Shown: one piece after another, positions 45,501 through 51,751 of the stretch
Numbering within the stretch: the first letter of the stretch is position 1
Layout of the letters: each line of letters starts with the position of its first letter
Assembly: GCA_910585645.1 (NCBI GenBank)
Contig: CAJUFP010000002.1
Coordinates: forward strand, 1 to 64,000
Origin: an uncultured Hungatella sp.
Lineage (GTDB): Bacteria; Bacillota; Clostridia; Lachnospirales; Lachnospiraceae
Reading direction: 5' to 3'
Length of the DNA stretch: 64,000 bases
Made by a program: the position numbers and the translations under genes
The notes under the pieces: model-generated
Told to the model about the DNA's origin: nothing
Seen by the model: only the letters and a program-made list of their open reading frames with translations
Database searches by the model: none

Positions 45501-45640
45501 CTCCTTCCCTGTGTCTCCGCCCCAAAAGCAGAGATAGAACCTAAATCCAGACCCAAAAAAGGCTGAACCGTAAGAATCACTGCCAATAAAAAGGCGATTC
45601 CACGTTTCAGCCTCTGAAAAAGATGATTAAATCGTGTCAT
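33524..45640 (-). CDS. Giant Cna-B/SpaA surface protein fused to a second membrane protein
   Basis: 4,038 residues from ATG 45640, which has GAGGGA six bases upstream; the reading to 45676 is less likely. A signal peptide (FLLAVILTVQPFLGL) is followed by a thioester-like domain with GYCLEPN and LGQCATWA (about residues 92 and 160), then an E/S/K-rich low-complexity region (about 600-850). Residues 900-3550 hold many Cna-B-type repeats; at least 14 end in an AP-x-GY-type strand (APEGYLLD, APEGYQLP). A sortase-like signal, APKTGD (residues 3585-3590), membrane helix and RRKRKK tail follow. The frame then continues through a basic linker into a new signal-like helix (about 3690) and a second domain ending with a membrane helix (about 4000-4025). 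Isopeptide-linked adhesive shafts are the family role. The fusion is unusual. Confidence 0.85.
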   Translation of the reverse strand: MTRFNHLFQRLKRGIAFLLAVILTVQPFLGLDLGSISAFGAETQGRSSSFAYYDSSNLLKPGASFPFYGKNHNRVGLWPYGLTNVEGGRPAPGYCLEPNKSMRTGTGGTLVTYDLDLDGDNLPLGLTREEAEILWYALSSSGNFEGYQSNVGKVGQGHYILGQCATWAIMSGNWAGLDDFRNQMEVLMANLKSPVLAAQTRGALEQFFNQTNGAVEEGAVPPFASKYKSTAPVHEMTQNDDGTYNISLKYGEGFDWRQSTLVYDLPEGWSFTRETDGVTFICTTGNPDIGLVKGHFEEGSGGAKYWVKPNTFKIWYPDGWTEGSAVEGKQAMITMAGEQQTWEVWLSFGKGNTHTETGDGSYEIPYTQYLHEETFKRDYKIELEKQCDETGKTLEDSAFEILEQFDFSQLDGTNLEEEQFRKSVATSEGGFESLSVCQSEITTDGNGHFEHSDQKTYDYTKTYCGGHPDPIIHYVESDGEDDEADEENERLEREAWEAWQKCVDWCEQNCDFHSIDEGAARDDMEADRNQAWETFIHLKRIYTVREIQARKGYILHDLHNDDLPVEIVEFMSSQAEGDGEITGHYPGNKKEENGRNGAESAETLETPKVSLSLKERKLVQAAVESSETGSEKERMDLGKRNDAGAMEKRESGGTKSETGEMEPDETKRMGIKSGEMESEPGRIADDKAKTVESEAVKVKSTQKEERQEGSEQLDKTEEKGTVANESQSGTPNFGNEELEKDEADKAEQEESEKAEEESIEETEPEIMPTEAEPEESGQVQPGSADKGKDSQETSEKEMEEPEWQDEEQDMELINDLVPATASNAREWFDFATPSNAVPSFFAVNRPMGISEDDDEEGDGSGGSWEWDGVQEESEVPPISQSSYPSDYTGYSYVVRDHRTEGELHINKRDMELYEQDGEDSYGKSQADATLEGAVYGLYAVEDIIHPDGKTGKVFSAGELVSIAATDKNGDASFVVITETSETSKDVPNLYSDNVEKNGNGWIGRPLLLGSYYVEEISRSEGYELSRTGKNLSESNRTGKPVVLAESGSAHTEGFFHRINEWEGNSYDFTVDYFNTKGFDVFLSGLPEGVTVYEVTEKEGTKTEQVATGSSRVEKRDSAGNIIYQTAKGGEYKLDGDGNKIIKKDSQENVVYSDKPFMETVTAVNRLNRYVSAIEREAPSDMGLEESGAMNQNYILQEVSSALLNSGYKGGLTDGPWTLLKLSGQTNGERIEEVLQYCASDSFWDAYEVDEISQRGGSWYAKIRYGYKGIGNRNAIYDKGTGRLVVRREYENGYYYVVYEADQYERDGYRFTVEKRELDREALEAGEIRLKTVYSPVYETYMEGEFILDSQGQKVPVMETVPQYTTQETLTFEEILTPVKVSYDRDRKCSVVHVDTSGENFGTENSKKTFRVVVDGEISRYREAAVNVSTRKEELDEGSYVKYAVLLYPGQYQVYEDSDTRVSPIVVLERVIKQAIKVTKDIALDSYEHNTYEIHRDPFTVLFGGYNGKQETKTLPGFYFKLYLRSDLEKTGKLKEKEDGSYDYEGFFKENPIFASDLALEWDMEKYDVDGDMTTVHASRGGGSDDYWGQSRMLPYGVYVLVEQQPTAIPQKAYAIDSPKEVEIPFIPQVDKDGTVHDKVPDRSYLYDSRLTPEQLMERYQIRFNEESHIIYAHNHDGDFEVFKYGLEPDRVRDCQNETVAAYYHYGSVSEDAGTKDGVYYETYYDRDGKITDYGVTLDGVETMTGKSTAVDRKFAKALIPWSVLDPRYGEVINDNGDIGNREPGHEGNGGFNFVSFSNTDFENELYSSRLRIEKLDSETGENILHDGALFKIYAAKRDVSGDGADGVTGSGDILFDGNGVPLYDEKEQIFMQDDTGAEVGIFKAYSTVRDGEVTGPDGSVHTEKQTVGYLETYQPLGAGAYVLVEVEAPAGYVKSKPIAFTVYSDKVEYYEEGNKDKKVQAVKYQYMRPVGADGKTVAEDMHQIVVKDAPTRIEIHKVEKRQDSLTYRVEGTEEQLKARGDVELQYRPNGEFAGVGFVTKRLEEKGNPYVANATLTLYEGLEVKRTGEHGYEGVKVTRNLFDSVTDITAYETGVDTDIRKTGTDKNKREEWDITQEKNPPVKLWRFDLDYDPTELDTETGILYGLDDWGNRLCMVDSETGMAYVTDSNGAVIVWPLDENGDKIISQSVEVFVDENGKQTINTDLKPVADENGLPVYYEDGGVIWLENEWVTPEEGAFEIARVKQGAYILEETAAPLADGYVQSVALGLIVRDTGELQSFTMEDDYTKLEVSKLDMTSREEIEGAALTLYEAYRVYDDSDRGWHLEILRDMDGKEIVAETWVSEGGKPHWIDHIMPGDYILREIRVPTEAGYVTSEDVEVTILETGEVQGFAMEDDHTAVEVLKTDAVTGKAMDNEHRAELALYPAVLNEAGEPLYDENGKIRYDGEKAVYKWQTDDGSEVRKTAHSVTVPGGHSYTAYDYEVERIPGTKQAVCYVTETGALRFEYLPVGKYVLVEEKAPVGYLLADPVYVPVLDVGAKERVQSFTMEDKPIRVLLSKVNVAGGKELAGATVSVYRAKEDGGIPKEQMKDEAGNLLFVTDTEGNLLRDDKGELIPAMEYDEAYLVDRWISGADGRYTKKDLEEGRIPDGYEVGDLRPHELQNPVAGSYYFVEEQTPFGYVRAVELPFAIVDTMEVQRFELVDELVMGRIEIVKADEKRTEEKLEGARFKFTNLDTNVSVILITDNEGQAVSSEVPVGSIGEDGAVSLYRFSVQEVKAPEGYLLDTRVHTFQFNVNTDRYRRLTYEYQALDAPSKVIISKKALTTKEELLGASLEVRKVTETSGEDGEIVKVEGDVVEAWVSTDEPHEIEYLMPGEYVLIETRAPEGYLVAEKVYFTVKENMTVEEIPLVEMFDDDTKTEIVKADSESKEPLAGAKLQLISVVDGKVIREWVTDETGTKEFLGLPAGEYLVKELEAPEGYQLPKEPFKLTVVKDYRVQTFTLENRKIEVSMEKRDMETREFVAGAVLELWNEKGEKVAGWTTGEKPEKILGLMPGKYMLKEVKAPEGYLVLSKPQEIVVTNVPGVQTFVVVNQKLEVDVVKKDKESGKLLTGASMRLVRNSDQAVIREWVSGQVPEVFQGLAPGSYTLEERKAPEGYAVAKSLTFEVTETEAKKEVVVEDERITVDFRKTDGVSGEPLEGAVLQLVEKAGTKDETVIREWVSGKEPERFVGLHAGTYVIREKKAPVGFVLMKDLVVEIREDQAVQTVVIRNQPIQAEIGKSDGDSGKLLGGATLQLVRNRDGKVIREWVSREGQAEAFKGLESGRYTVRELKAPSGYRKMEPQEIEVKETEGVQEFVVKNYKIRHSGGGGGGDRPKPEREYMELYKVDGATGKQLAGATITVYKPDGSVYFEGVTGADGTVRFKKPGSGSYVFKETKAPEGYYLNGNVYQFVVGTDGKVAGEDTVPDYKKTTVIISKEDVTTSEELPGAEIEITDKDGNKVFEGTSDENGKVYFEVPEPGEYHFREVVAPEGYELNETVFTFTVFEDGTIIGDCTITDRKHYGRITASYETKRKGDGDVAVGELLHAPKTGDTSGLAGLFVVWLASVAGLVGMVLWRRKRKKGDDGTPPGGGGASDGLGRRWKEIGKKGNRGKDCEKHGNQAGKRRNSGLGEFAKKEMGNVGRAGEFIRRSGAFLLAVFLAAGVPAFTVKAASNTEGEVLENLYEEHQYVTENPDSDEAQKLFEKEIERDGTAYRLSEIRTEVVKEEQARGSEETLEVTSSPFLKDVAETYKPGETYEKDGVVYRLEGSWIEEMAIPAHEVPVTEEVVYEAVEALDRIPSKISVTVTDEGTGQEMEVVAAADRQVSGEERWEDTFSFPVTFHEYGLEGYWLGDRVFTLDGDVPDFTGYEKELLALIGASEEDYQVDSVSWDGEAYEDGNGIRCRNAVAKGKKLVRDCTVTYVGRAVFPEEMGARYVSAYVKEGGSETGTVQYTMKAVGVYVPKKGNGMALAAVIGITGVGAGAGTAGYVHYRKKRRMGAA

Positions 45641-45654
45641 ATTTTCCCTCATTT

Positions 45655-45691
45655 CCAAAAGAAAAGGCACACCCACGTCCGCAGATGTGCC
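45655..45691 (-). terminator. Terminator between transglutaminase and giant surface gene
   Basis: Minus strand GGCACA/TGTGCC stem followed by TTTTCTTTTGG, just 15 bases before the giant gene's ATG. It may end the transglutaminase transcript or act as an attenuator for the giant gene, as the U-run overlaps its leader. Confidence 0.65.
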
Positions 45692-45736
45692 TGATCACTA
45701 TATTTTATTTTTTGATTCCCCACTCCATGGAGTGGT

Positions 45737-46627
45737 TTAATTATATTTCGGATTCTGAATCTGAATCCCACAGTTTGCACAAGGCCGCCCTGTCTCCCGG
45801 TTTCCGAAGGTATTTTTATGCCCACAATACGGACATTCCGCCTTCTGCCTCCCAAGGTAAAAATCTGCAGAAGTCCCAATGGTAGAAGCGTCAATCACCA
45901 TGTCCTCTCCGTCCACATAAACCGCATTCCACATATGGGCTCCATCCTCCCGGATTCCACATTTCAGGCCCACCACATTGGCAAGCAGCTTATAGGTCCT
46001 GGCAAAACCAACACATTTTCCGGTTCCTGTAACAAGGATACTGTATGCCTCATCATCCGCCTGCACATATTTTCCCTCATGATAGACTGCCCTGCCTGTG
46101 ATCTCCTCATAAACCTTCTTTGCCTTTTCATAATCACTGGCTCCATAGTCGAATCCGGTCAAAAACCTGCAGACTTCCTCATATACGGCCTTATTCTTTT
46201 CGGAAAGCTCTGAAACAGGAATAATTCCCCTGACCGCCGACATCACCAGAGTATCATTTACCCCGGCATAATCTGTTGTTTCATCAAAGATAAACGTCTG
46301 CCACTTCGGGTCATAAAAATACGGACAGTTATCATAAGGCGTTCTCACATACCCTCCCGTAACCTGTTTCTCCGTCACCCAGCTTCCATCCCTGCCTACC
46401 AGATACCCGTCCGGCGTGGTAGTATCCGCCATCATAATCCCGTTCCCATCCAGATAATAATACACGCCCTGATCCAGAACCCACTCCGACCTGGCATAAT
46501 TCCCCTCATCCTTCCGATAACGCCATCCCGAAGACGTCTCCTCAAAGGTTTCCGCAAACACAGATATTGGACACCCAAACACCAGCAGACAAAGAATCAC
46601 CAGACTCCATAAATTCCTTTTGTTCAT
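45737..46627 (-). CDS. Exported transglutaminase-like protein with choline-binding-type repeats
   Basis: 296 residues from ATG 46627 after AGGAGGTG. Signal peptide (LWSLVILCLLVFGCPISVFA), then two choline/cell-wall-binding-type repeats (WRYRKDEGNY, DQGVYYYLDGNG), a transglutaminase-like domain with candidate Cys-His-Asp triad GKCVGFA, AHMWN and VIDAS, and a C-terminal zinc ribbon (CPYCGHKN, CANCGIQIQN). It probably crosslinks or processes cell-wall or surface proteins. It lies directly upstream of the giant Cna-B gene, which could be its substrate, though that is inference. Confidence 0.8.
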   Translation of the reverse strand: MNKRNLWSLVILCLLVFGCPISVFAETFEETSSGWRYRKDEGNYARSEWVLDQGVYYYLDGNGIMMADTTTPDGYLVGRDGSWVTEKQVTGGYVRTPYDNCPYFYDPKWQTFIFDETTDYAGVNDTLVMSAVRGIIPVSELSEKNKAVYEEVCRFLTGFDYGASDYEKAKKVYEEITGRAVYHEGKYVQADDEAYSILVTGTGKCVGFARTYKLLANVVGLKCGIREDGAHMWNAVYVDGEDMVIDASTIGTSADFYLGRQKAECPYCGHKNTFGNRETGRPCANCGIQIQNPKYN

Positions 46628-46718
46628 GCAAAACACCTCCTTCTGTAATCATCATATCGAATCCGGTCATTCAATGTCGAGGGCATTCCAGATTTATTTT
46701 CTTACGGAAGTCTTAAGA

Positions 46719-46768
46719 TTAAAAAGAGGAAAGCTCAACCCTCACAAGTTAAGACTTCCCTCTTTTCA
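46719..46768 (-). terminator. Terminator of the zeta-toxin operon
   Basis: Minus strand AAAGAGG...CCTCTTT with an extended GAAG/CTTT inner stem, followed by TTAATC. It lies just after the stop of the zeta toxin gene (46835). Confidence 0.6.
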
Positions 46769-46834
46769 TCAAATACTATGCCTTTTCCCATCCTACTTCA
46801 TGACAAGCTTACACCACATAATCTGCTGCTCTGC

Positions 46835-47515
46835 TTACTGGTTTTCCTTTCTCATTTCCTTAATCATCTCCACGACATCCTGTTCATCTCTCAGGCCAGC
46901 CTTCTCAGCCTCACCCCAGAATGCTTCCTGTGTCTCCTGCCAAATAGCCATAAACCCATCATCCAGCCACTTCCTATACCACATCGGGACATTCCGGGAT
47001 ACTTTTATGGCCTCACCATTTTTATATATGGCAAATCTCCTGAACTGGGCCGTATTGTCATATAACGCTGCCAGATCACAGAATCCCAAAACCTTTTTCA
47101 GATTCTTCAGACTCTCTTCATACCGCCTGTCAACATCCTGGTCAGGAATCCCATGGCCTCCCATTTTTACCCGCTGGGCAATGCGCTGCTTAGCAATCTG
47201 CGAGGAATCCACTCCCACATAATGCATTTCGATCATATATCCGGCCTCTTTTGCCCTCTGTATGGTTTTTATAATTGAATGGCCACATAGGGTTGTCTCC
47301 TGATTAAAAGCAACCCCCTGCAATAAATAATCATTAAGACGGGCCACCGCGATTTTGCCCGCCTTCATCAAATCAGAAGTATTCCTCCAGTCCCCAAACT
47401 CCCGAAGAATCTCATCCGTGTTAATCCTGGGCATGCTGTTTTTATATCGGGTAGTCCGGTATAATGTGGATTTTCCGACGCCATTTACTCCAGCATATAA
47501 AATATACCGCTTCAT
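46835..47515 (-). CDS. Zeta-toxin family P-loop kinase
   Basis: 226 residues, ATG 47515 immediately after the antitoxin stop (TAAATG). Walker A is GVNGVGKST near residues 9-17, followed by MPRINTDEILREFGDW and FNQETTLCGHS. These features match zeta toxins, which phosphorylate UDP-GlcNAc sugars and block wall synthesis. It has a helical C-terminus that may be the antitoxin-binding region. Confidence 0.8.
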   Translation of the reverse strand: MKRYILYAGVNGVGKSTLYRTTRYKNSMPRINTDEILREFGDWRNTSDLMKAGKIAVARLNDYLLQGVAFNQETTLCGHSIIKTIQRAKEAGYMIEMHYVGVDSSQIAKQRIAQRVKMGGHGIPDQDVDRRYEESLKNLKKVLGFCDLAALYDNTAQFRRFAIYKNGEAIKVSRNVPMWYRKWLDDGFMAIWQETQEAFWGEAEKAGLRDEQDVVEMIKEMRKENQ

Positions 47516-47695
47516 TTAGAACTCCTTCTGGGCAATGACTTCTCTCTGCTTCCTCTGAAGAATGAAATCACTTAACAGTGAAAAGAACTCTCCCTCTTCC
47601 TCTGTCTCCGCATTCAGCACCAGTTCCATGGTTTCCTCTATATCCATATCCCTGCATGTATTGTATAATTTTTTTGCTGCCTCTATCCCGGACAT
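47516..47695 (-). CDS. Antitoxin-like partner of the zeta toxin, 59 residues
   Basis: ATG 47695 after AGGAGGTGTGG. Helical and acidic (MSGIEAAKKLYNTCRD, DIEETMELVLNAETEEEGEF). The size, charge and tight coupling to the zeta gene suggest the antidote. It does not resemble the classic epsilon antitoxin closely. Confidence 0.65.
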   Translation of the reverse strand: MSGIEAAKKLYNTCRDMDIEETMELVLNAETEEEGEFFSLLSDFILQRKQREVIAQKEF

Positions 47696-47790
47696 AACCA
47701 CACCTCCTCATATCCAACAGCCATTCACCATACCACTTCTTAACCTATTATACACAAAACAGGGCCAAATGAAAAGTACCGGTTAACATG

Positions 47791-50700
47791 TTACTGCACC
47801 CACACCCCCTTCCCATCCACCTGATACCCGTCCGGCGTCTTCCGGTTCACAAACATGGCTCCCCTGGTCCCGTCAGAAACCGTATTAAAATAATACCATT
47901 TCCCTTCAATCAGGTTCCACCCCGTAACCATGCGCCCCTTCGTGCCGTCACTCACAGGGTTCAAATAATACACATGCCTGTCCGTATCCGTAAACCACCC
48001 GGTCTCCATATACCCACGCTCATCAAAATGATACCACTCCAGCACGCCATTATAGCTCAACTGCTTCCAGCAGGCCTTCGGATAGCTTCCGTCCTGATAC
48101 TGATACCACCAGCCTGTAGAATCCTGCTTCCAGCTCCCCTGTACCTGTCCCACAGCCCCCGGACCACCTGACGCAGTTGACGATCCTCTATAAGAACTGC
48201 CGGAACCTCTTCCGGAAGAACTCCCTCCGGAGCTTCCTCCTGAACTGCCTCCGGAAGAAGTACCAGGACGTGTGGTCTGGTCTGTCGTCTTAAACTCTAC
48301 CTTCACCTTACACTGGGCCGTCTTCTGCCCGTCCTCCGTAGTCACCGTCACCACGGTCTCCTTGCTCCCGGCCGCCGTAGACAAGGCATAACGGTTCTTT
48401 GCCAGATTGGCTGCGTCCTTAGCCTCCAGATCAAGAATCCATTTGCCGTCCCGCTTAACCGTCACCGCACCGTCTGCCGAGACAGAAGCCACCGTACTGT
48501 CCGCCACACTGTATTTCACTGCCTTGTTCTGGGCCTCTGCCGGCGCCACCACAGCCCCGATCCTCTGAGCCCCTGTCACCTTGTACTCAACCTTGGGGCT
48601 GGTCCGGCTCCCGGTTAGAACCTTCTCCACAGAAAAATTCAACTCCGCCTGATTTACCGACACCTTCTCCACACGAACCACCGTCCGGTCCACAGTCTTA
48701 AAAGACAAGTTCACCGCACACACCGCCTGCTTCTCCCCGTCTTTAGTGGTAACCGTCACATAAGACGACCGACTGCCCGCCGCCTCCTGTTTCGCGTAAG
48801 GATTCTCCTTGTTCTTCTCCTTCTCCGCCTCAATCAGATCCCCAATCCACTTGGCATTCTCCCTGGCGCTCACCATGCCCTCCTGGTCCACACGCAGCAC
48901 ATCCGAATCCCCTGGGCTCCAGATCACTTCCTTATTATCCGCATACTCCGGCGAAATAGTTTCATACAACCGCCTGGAAGGAGTAACCGTATAACTTTCC
49001 TTCGGATTCCTCCGGTCCCCCTCCAGAGTTCTGGTAATCTCAAAAGCCAGTTCCGCCTGGTCCAGCTTCACATCCGCCACCGGAACCACCGTATCATCCG
49101 TGATCCTAAAATCCACCGTCACAAACGCGCTTGCCCTTTTCTGCCCTGCCTCCGTTGTCACGGTCACTGTGGCATAATCCTTTGCTTCCGTAGTAATCTT
49201 CTTAGACGGATACAATTCCTGATTGGCCACCCCGGCCTTAATCAGTTCCTGAATCCATTTGGCCGACTGATTGACAGATACCTCCCCATTCTCATCCACC
49301 TTGATGATATCTGTGGAAGAACCATCCGTATCCTTCACATTCCAGACCACGTTCTTATTAGCCGCCGAATCTGGAATAATGGCAGCGGTCAGCCTCTGCG
49401 GGTCCGTCACCTTCCAGCCGATCTGGGGATTCCACCGGGAACCGCTCCGAATCTGCTCCACCTCAAAGACCAGTTCCCCCTTGTCCAGCACCACGCCATT
49501 CGTCATGGCACGATACTGAGCCGAAATGGTAATGTTCTCCTCCGGCATAGTAAATGCCACCTCCGAAGCATTGGCAGGAATCAGCTCCTTCGTGTCAAAA
49601 TCATCCGCCGTCCACATCAAAGAATCCGGCACCAGTTCATAGTAAACCGGCGGCTCCGCCTCCCCCTGATTCACCGGGCTTGTGTACACCAGAACCTTGG
49701 TCCCCGCTGCCACTGCCCCCGGATTAGCCCAGTCAATCTCCTTAGCAAAGTTATTCTGCGCCTCCAGAACCGAAAGCTTCCCATGGTCAATGGCAGGAAC
49801 AGACACCAGATACCCTCTTACCGGGTCCCCCGTCTTGCTTGAGGCCACATGGTGAACGTTCTCCTTCCCAATTCCCAGAACCCCTTCCTCCAGCTCCTCA
49901 TAAAAATACCGGCTGGTCTGCTTGGTAAATCCCCCCATCTGATAAAGGCTGAAATCCCTCTGGTTAGAATAATAAGCCCCAATATGGTGTTCCAGGCGGA
50001 TCTGGGGCGTCAGCTTGTTCCCAAAGGGATTCAGGGAATACTTGTCCTCACTGTCCGTATACAGATAGGCCAGGTCATCCCCTAATTCCACTGTCCCACT
50101 CTCAATGAATCCCACAAACAGCCCCGCTGTCTTCAAGGTACTGGAAGTAGAAGCCCCAATGGTTCCCGCAAACCTCCCGTTCTTCACCTGACCGCTCTGG
50201 AGCCTTCCAACCAAACCTCCGATGTAATCCGCAGAAGTGCTTCCCACCTTGCCTTCCACATAGGAGTTGTACACCTCCGTTTCATAAATATTTCCCGCAA
50301 TACCCCCTACATATCCTTCCGAATACAGGGCGCTGTAGCTGTCCGTGGTATCGCTGGTACAGTCACTGATAAAAGAGCCCTGGGCCGACCCACAGATTCC
50401 CCCTGCAAATGCCTCTTCACTTCCGCTGGTATCCGTACCACCCAAAACTCCCGCTGTATTGACACACTCCAGAATCGCGCTGTCATAGGCCTCCCCCACA
50501 ACACCGCCCATAACGCCGGTTCCCCGGACCTGCCCTTTCACGCTGCAGTTTCGGATTGTGCTGTCATTACTTTCCCCGGCCAGAACCCCTGCCTTGCTGC
50601 GGGCGTTCACCTGTCCGTCCACCACCAGATTCTCAACCGTGGCCCCATGAAGACTTCCAAAGAGCCCCGCATAATCCTGGGTCGTATCACTGATCTTCAG

Positions 50701-51477
50701 ATTGTACACCCGGTATCCCTGGCCGTCAAAATTCCCCTTAAACGGCTTCGGCTCCGAATCTCCCAGTTCCGTAAAATATCCAATGGGCAGCCATGAGGCC
50801 GAATCACTCAAAGAAATATCCCTGGACAGAGCGAAATAACACCCTTCATACCCGTCCACTTCCTCATTAGCCACGTTGTAGGCCAGGAGCTTTAAATCCT
50901 TGACAGAGTTGATCTGATAGGGATTCTCCTTAGTCCCCTCCCCATCAAAATGGTCGCTCATCTCCATGCCGCCCCAGATACTGGCCCTGCCAAGCGACAT
51001 CACGGCATTGGAAGCCGTTGCCACCCGAAGTTCCGTCTCCGATTCCGTTTCCTCCGCCGCCTCTTTATAAGAACTGCCAAAAACAGCAGACCCTGGAATC
51101 CTCTCCCCTATGCCGTCCAAGGCCTCCTTTTCATCTGGTTCCCCTTCTTGTCCGGCTCCCGTCTTAGGCTCTGCCTGGGAAGGCGTGGCAGTCCTTACCG
51201 GATTCTTCCACTCCGGACTTCTGCCGCTTTCCTTTTCCCATTCTCCTTCTCTGTCGCTACCGCTGTCACTATGCCCCGGCAGGCTGCCTGCCAAAATCCC
51301 ATCCTGCCCCACATTCTCACCGGCATAGACACCACTTGTCCCTAAAACCAGTTCACTTCCATACACAACACCATTTCCCGCGATTCCCACCGCTGAAAAT
51401 ACCGGGCTCATGCCCATAGCCGCAATCAACACCCAGGCCGGCACCGCCGCCTGATATCTTGTCCTCTTTTTCATCAT
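47791..51477 (-). CDS. Large exported surface protein with GLUG, BIG2-like and choline-binding-type repeats
   Basis: 1,228 residues, ATG 51477 after AAAGGAGTAT. Signal peptide, then a linker with ATPSQAEP and VATASNAVMS motifs. Residues 190-440 are GLUG-type repeats (YAGLFGSLHGATVENLV, AGGICGSAQGSF). Four Ig-like BIG2-type repeats follow (pattern ELVFEVEQI..., AELAFEITRT..., LNFSVEKVL...), each ending TVTTE-like. A Ser/Gly linker (SSGGSSGGSSGGS) leads to about four C-terminal choline-binding-type repeats (GWWYQYQDGSYPKACW, YYLNPVSDGTKGRMVTGW) that would anchor it to the wall. Confidence 0.85.
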   Translation of the reverse strand: MMKKRTRYQAAVPAWVLIAAMGMSPVFSAVGIAGNGVVYGSELVLGTSGVYAGENVGQDGILAGSLPGHSDSGSDREGEWEKESGRSPEWKNPVRTATPSQAEPKTGAGQEGEPDEKEALDGIGERIPGSAVFGSSYKEAAEETESETELRVATASNAVMSLGRASIWGGMEMSDHFDGEGTKENPYQINSVKDLKLLAYNVANEEVDGYEGCYFALSRDISLSDSASWLPIGYFTELGDSEPKPFKGNFDGQGYRVYNLKISDTTQDYAGLFGSLHGATVENLVVDGQVNARSKAGVLAGESNDSTIRNCSVKGQVRGTGVMGGVVGEAYDSAILECVNTAGVLGGTDTSGSEEAFAGGICGSAQGSFISDCTSDTTDSYSALYSEGYVGGIAGNIYETEVYNSYVEGKVGSTSADYIGGLVGRLQSGQVKNGRFAGTIGASTSSTLKTAGLFVGFIESGTVELGDDLAYLYTDSEDKYSLNPFGNKLTPQIRLEHHIGAYYSNQRDFSLYQMGGFTKQTSRYFYEELEEGVLGIGKENVHHVASSKTGDPVRGYLVSVPAIDHGKLSVLEAQNNFAKEIDWANPGAVAAGTKVLVYTSPVNQGEAEPPVYYELVPDSLMWTADDFDTKELIPANASEVAFTMPEENITISAQYRAMTNGVVLDKGELVFEVEQIRSGSRWNPQIGWKVTDPQRLTAAIIPDSAANKNVVWNVKDTDGSSTDIIKVDENGEVSVNQSAKWIQELIKAGVANQELYPSKKITTEAKDYATVTVTTEAGQKRASAFVTVDFRITDDTVVPVADVKLDQAELAFEITRTLEGDRRNPKESYTVTPSRRLYETISPEYADNKEVIWSPGDSDVLRVDQEGMVSARENAKWIGDLIEAEKEKNKENPYAKQEAAGSRSSYVTVTTKDGEKQAVCAVNLSFKTVDRTVVRVEKVSVNQAELNFSVEKVLTGSRTSPKVEYKVTGAQRIGAVVAPAEAQNKAVKYSVADSTVASVSADGAVTVKRDGKWILDLEAKDAANLAKNRYALSTAAGSKETVVTVTTEDGQKTAQCKVKVEFKTTDQTTRPGTSSGGSSGGSSGGSSSGRGSGSSYRGSSTASGGPGAVGQVQGSWKQDSTGWWYQYQDGSYPKACWKQLSYNGVLEWYHFDERGYMETGWFTDTDRHVYYLNPVSDGTKGRMVTGWNLIEGKWYYFNTVSDGTRGAMFVNRKTPDGYQVDGKGVWVQ

Positions 51478-51669
51478 ATACTCCTTTTACTTTCTATTTT
51501 TTATTTTCCTGCCCCAAATAACCCAGAAGCCAGGATTTGTCCCAAAACACTCACCATCTTTGGTGCCTCACACTCTCACCCCATAACTCTGTATAGGCCG
51601 ATTGTCCCACACCATTAGCACACTCTCAGAAATGTCCAGGCAATTCTTTCATTCCAGATTCTCAATAGA

Positions 51670-51704
51670 CAAGAAAAATGAGCCGCCCTCAAAAGACAGC
51701 CCAT
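51670..51704 (-). terminator. Terminator downstream of the DUF6273-like gene
   Basis: Minus strand ATGGGCTGTC pairs with GGCGGCTCAT (with wobbles) and runs into TTTTTC. Confidence 0.6.
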
Positions 51705-51751
51705 TTCCTTCATTTATTATCAAGTACCCCCGGACTCTCACTCCCGAACTC

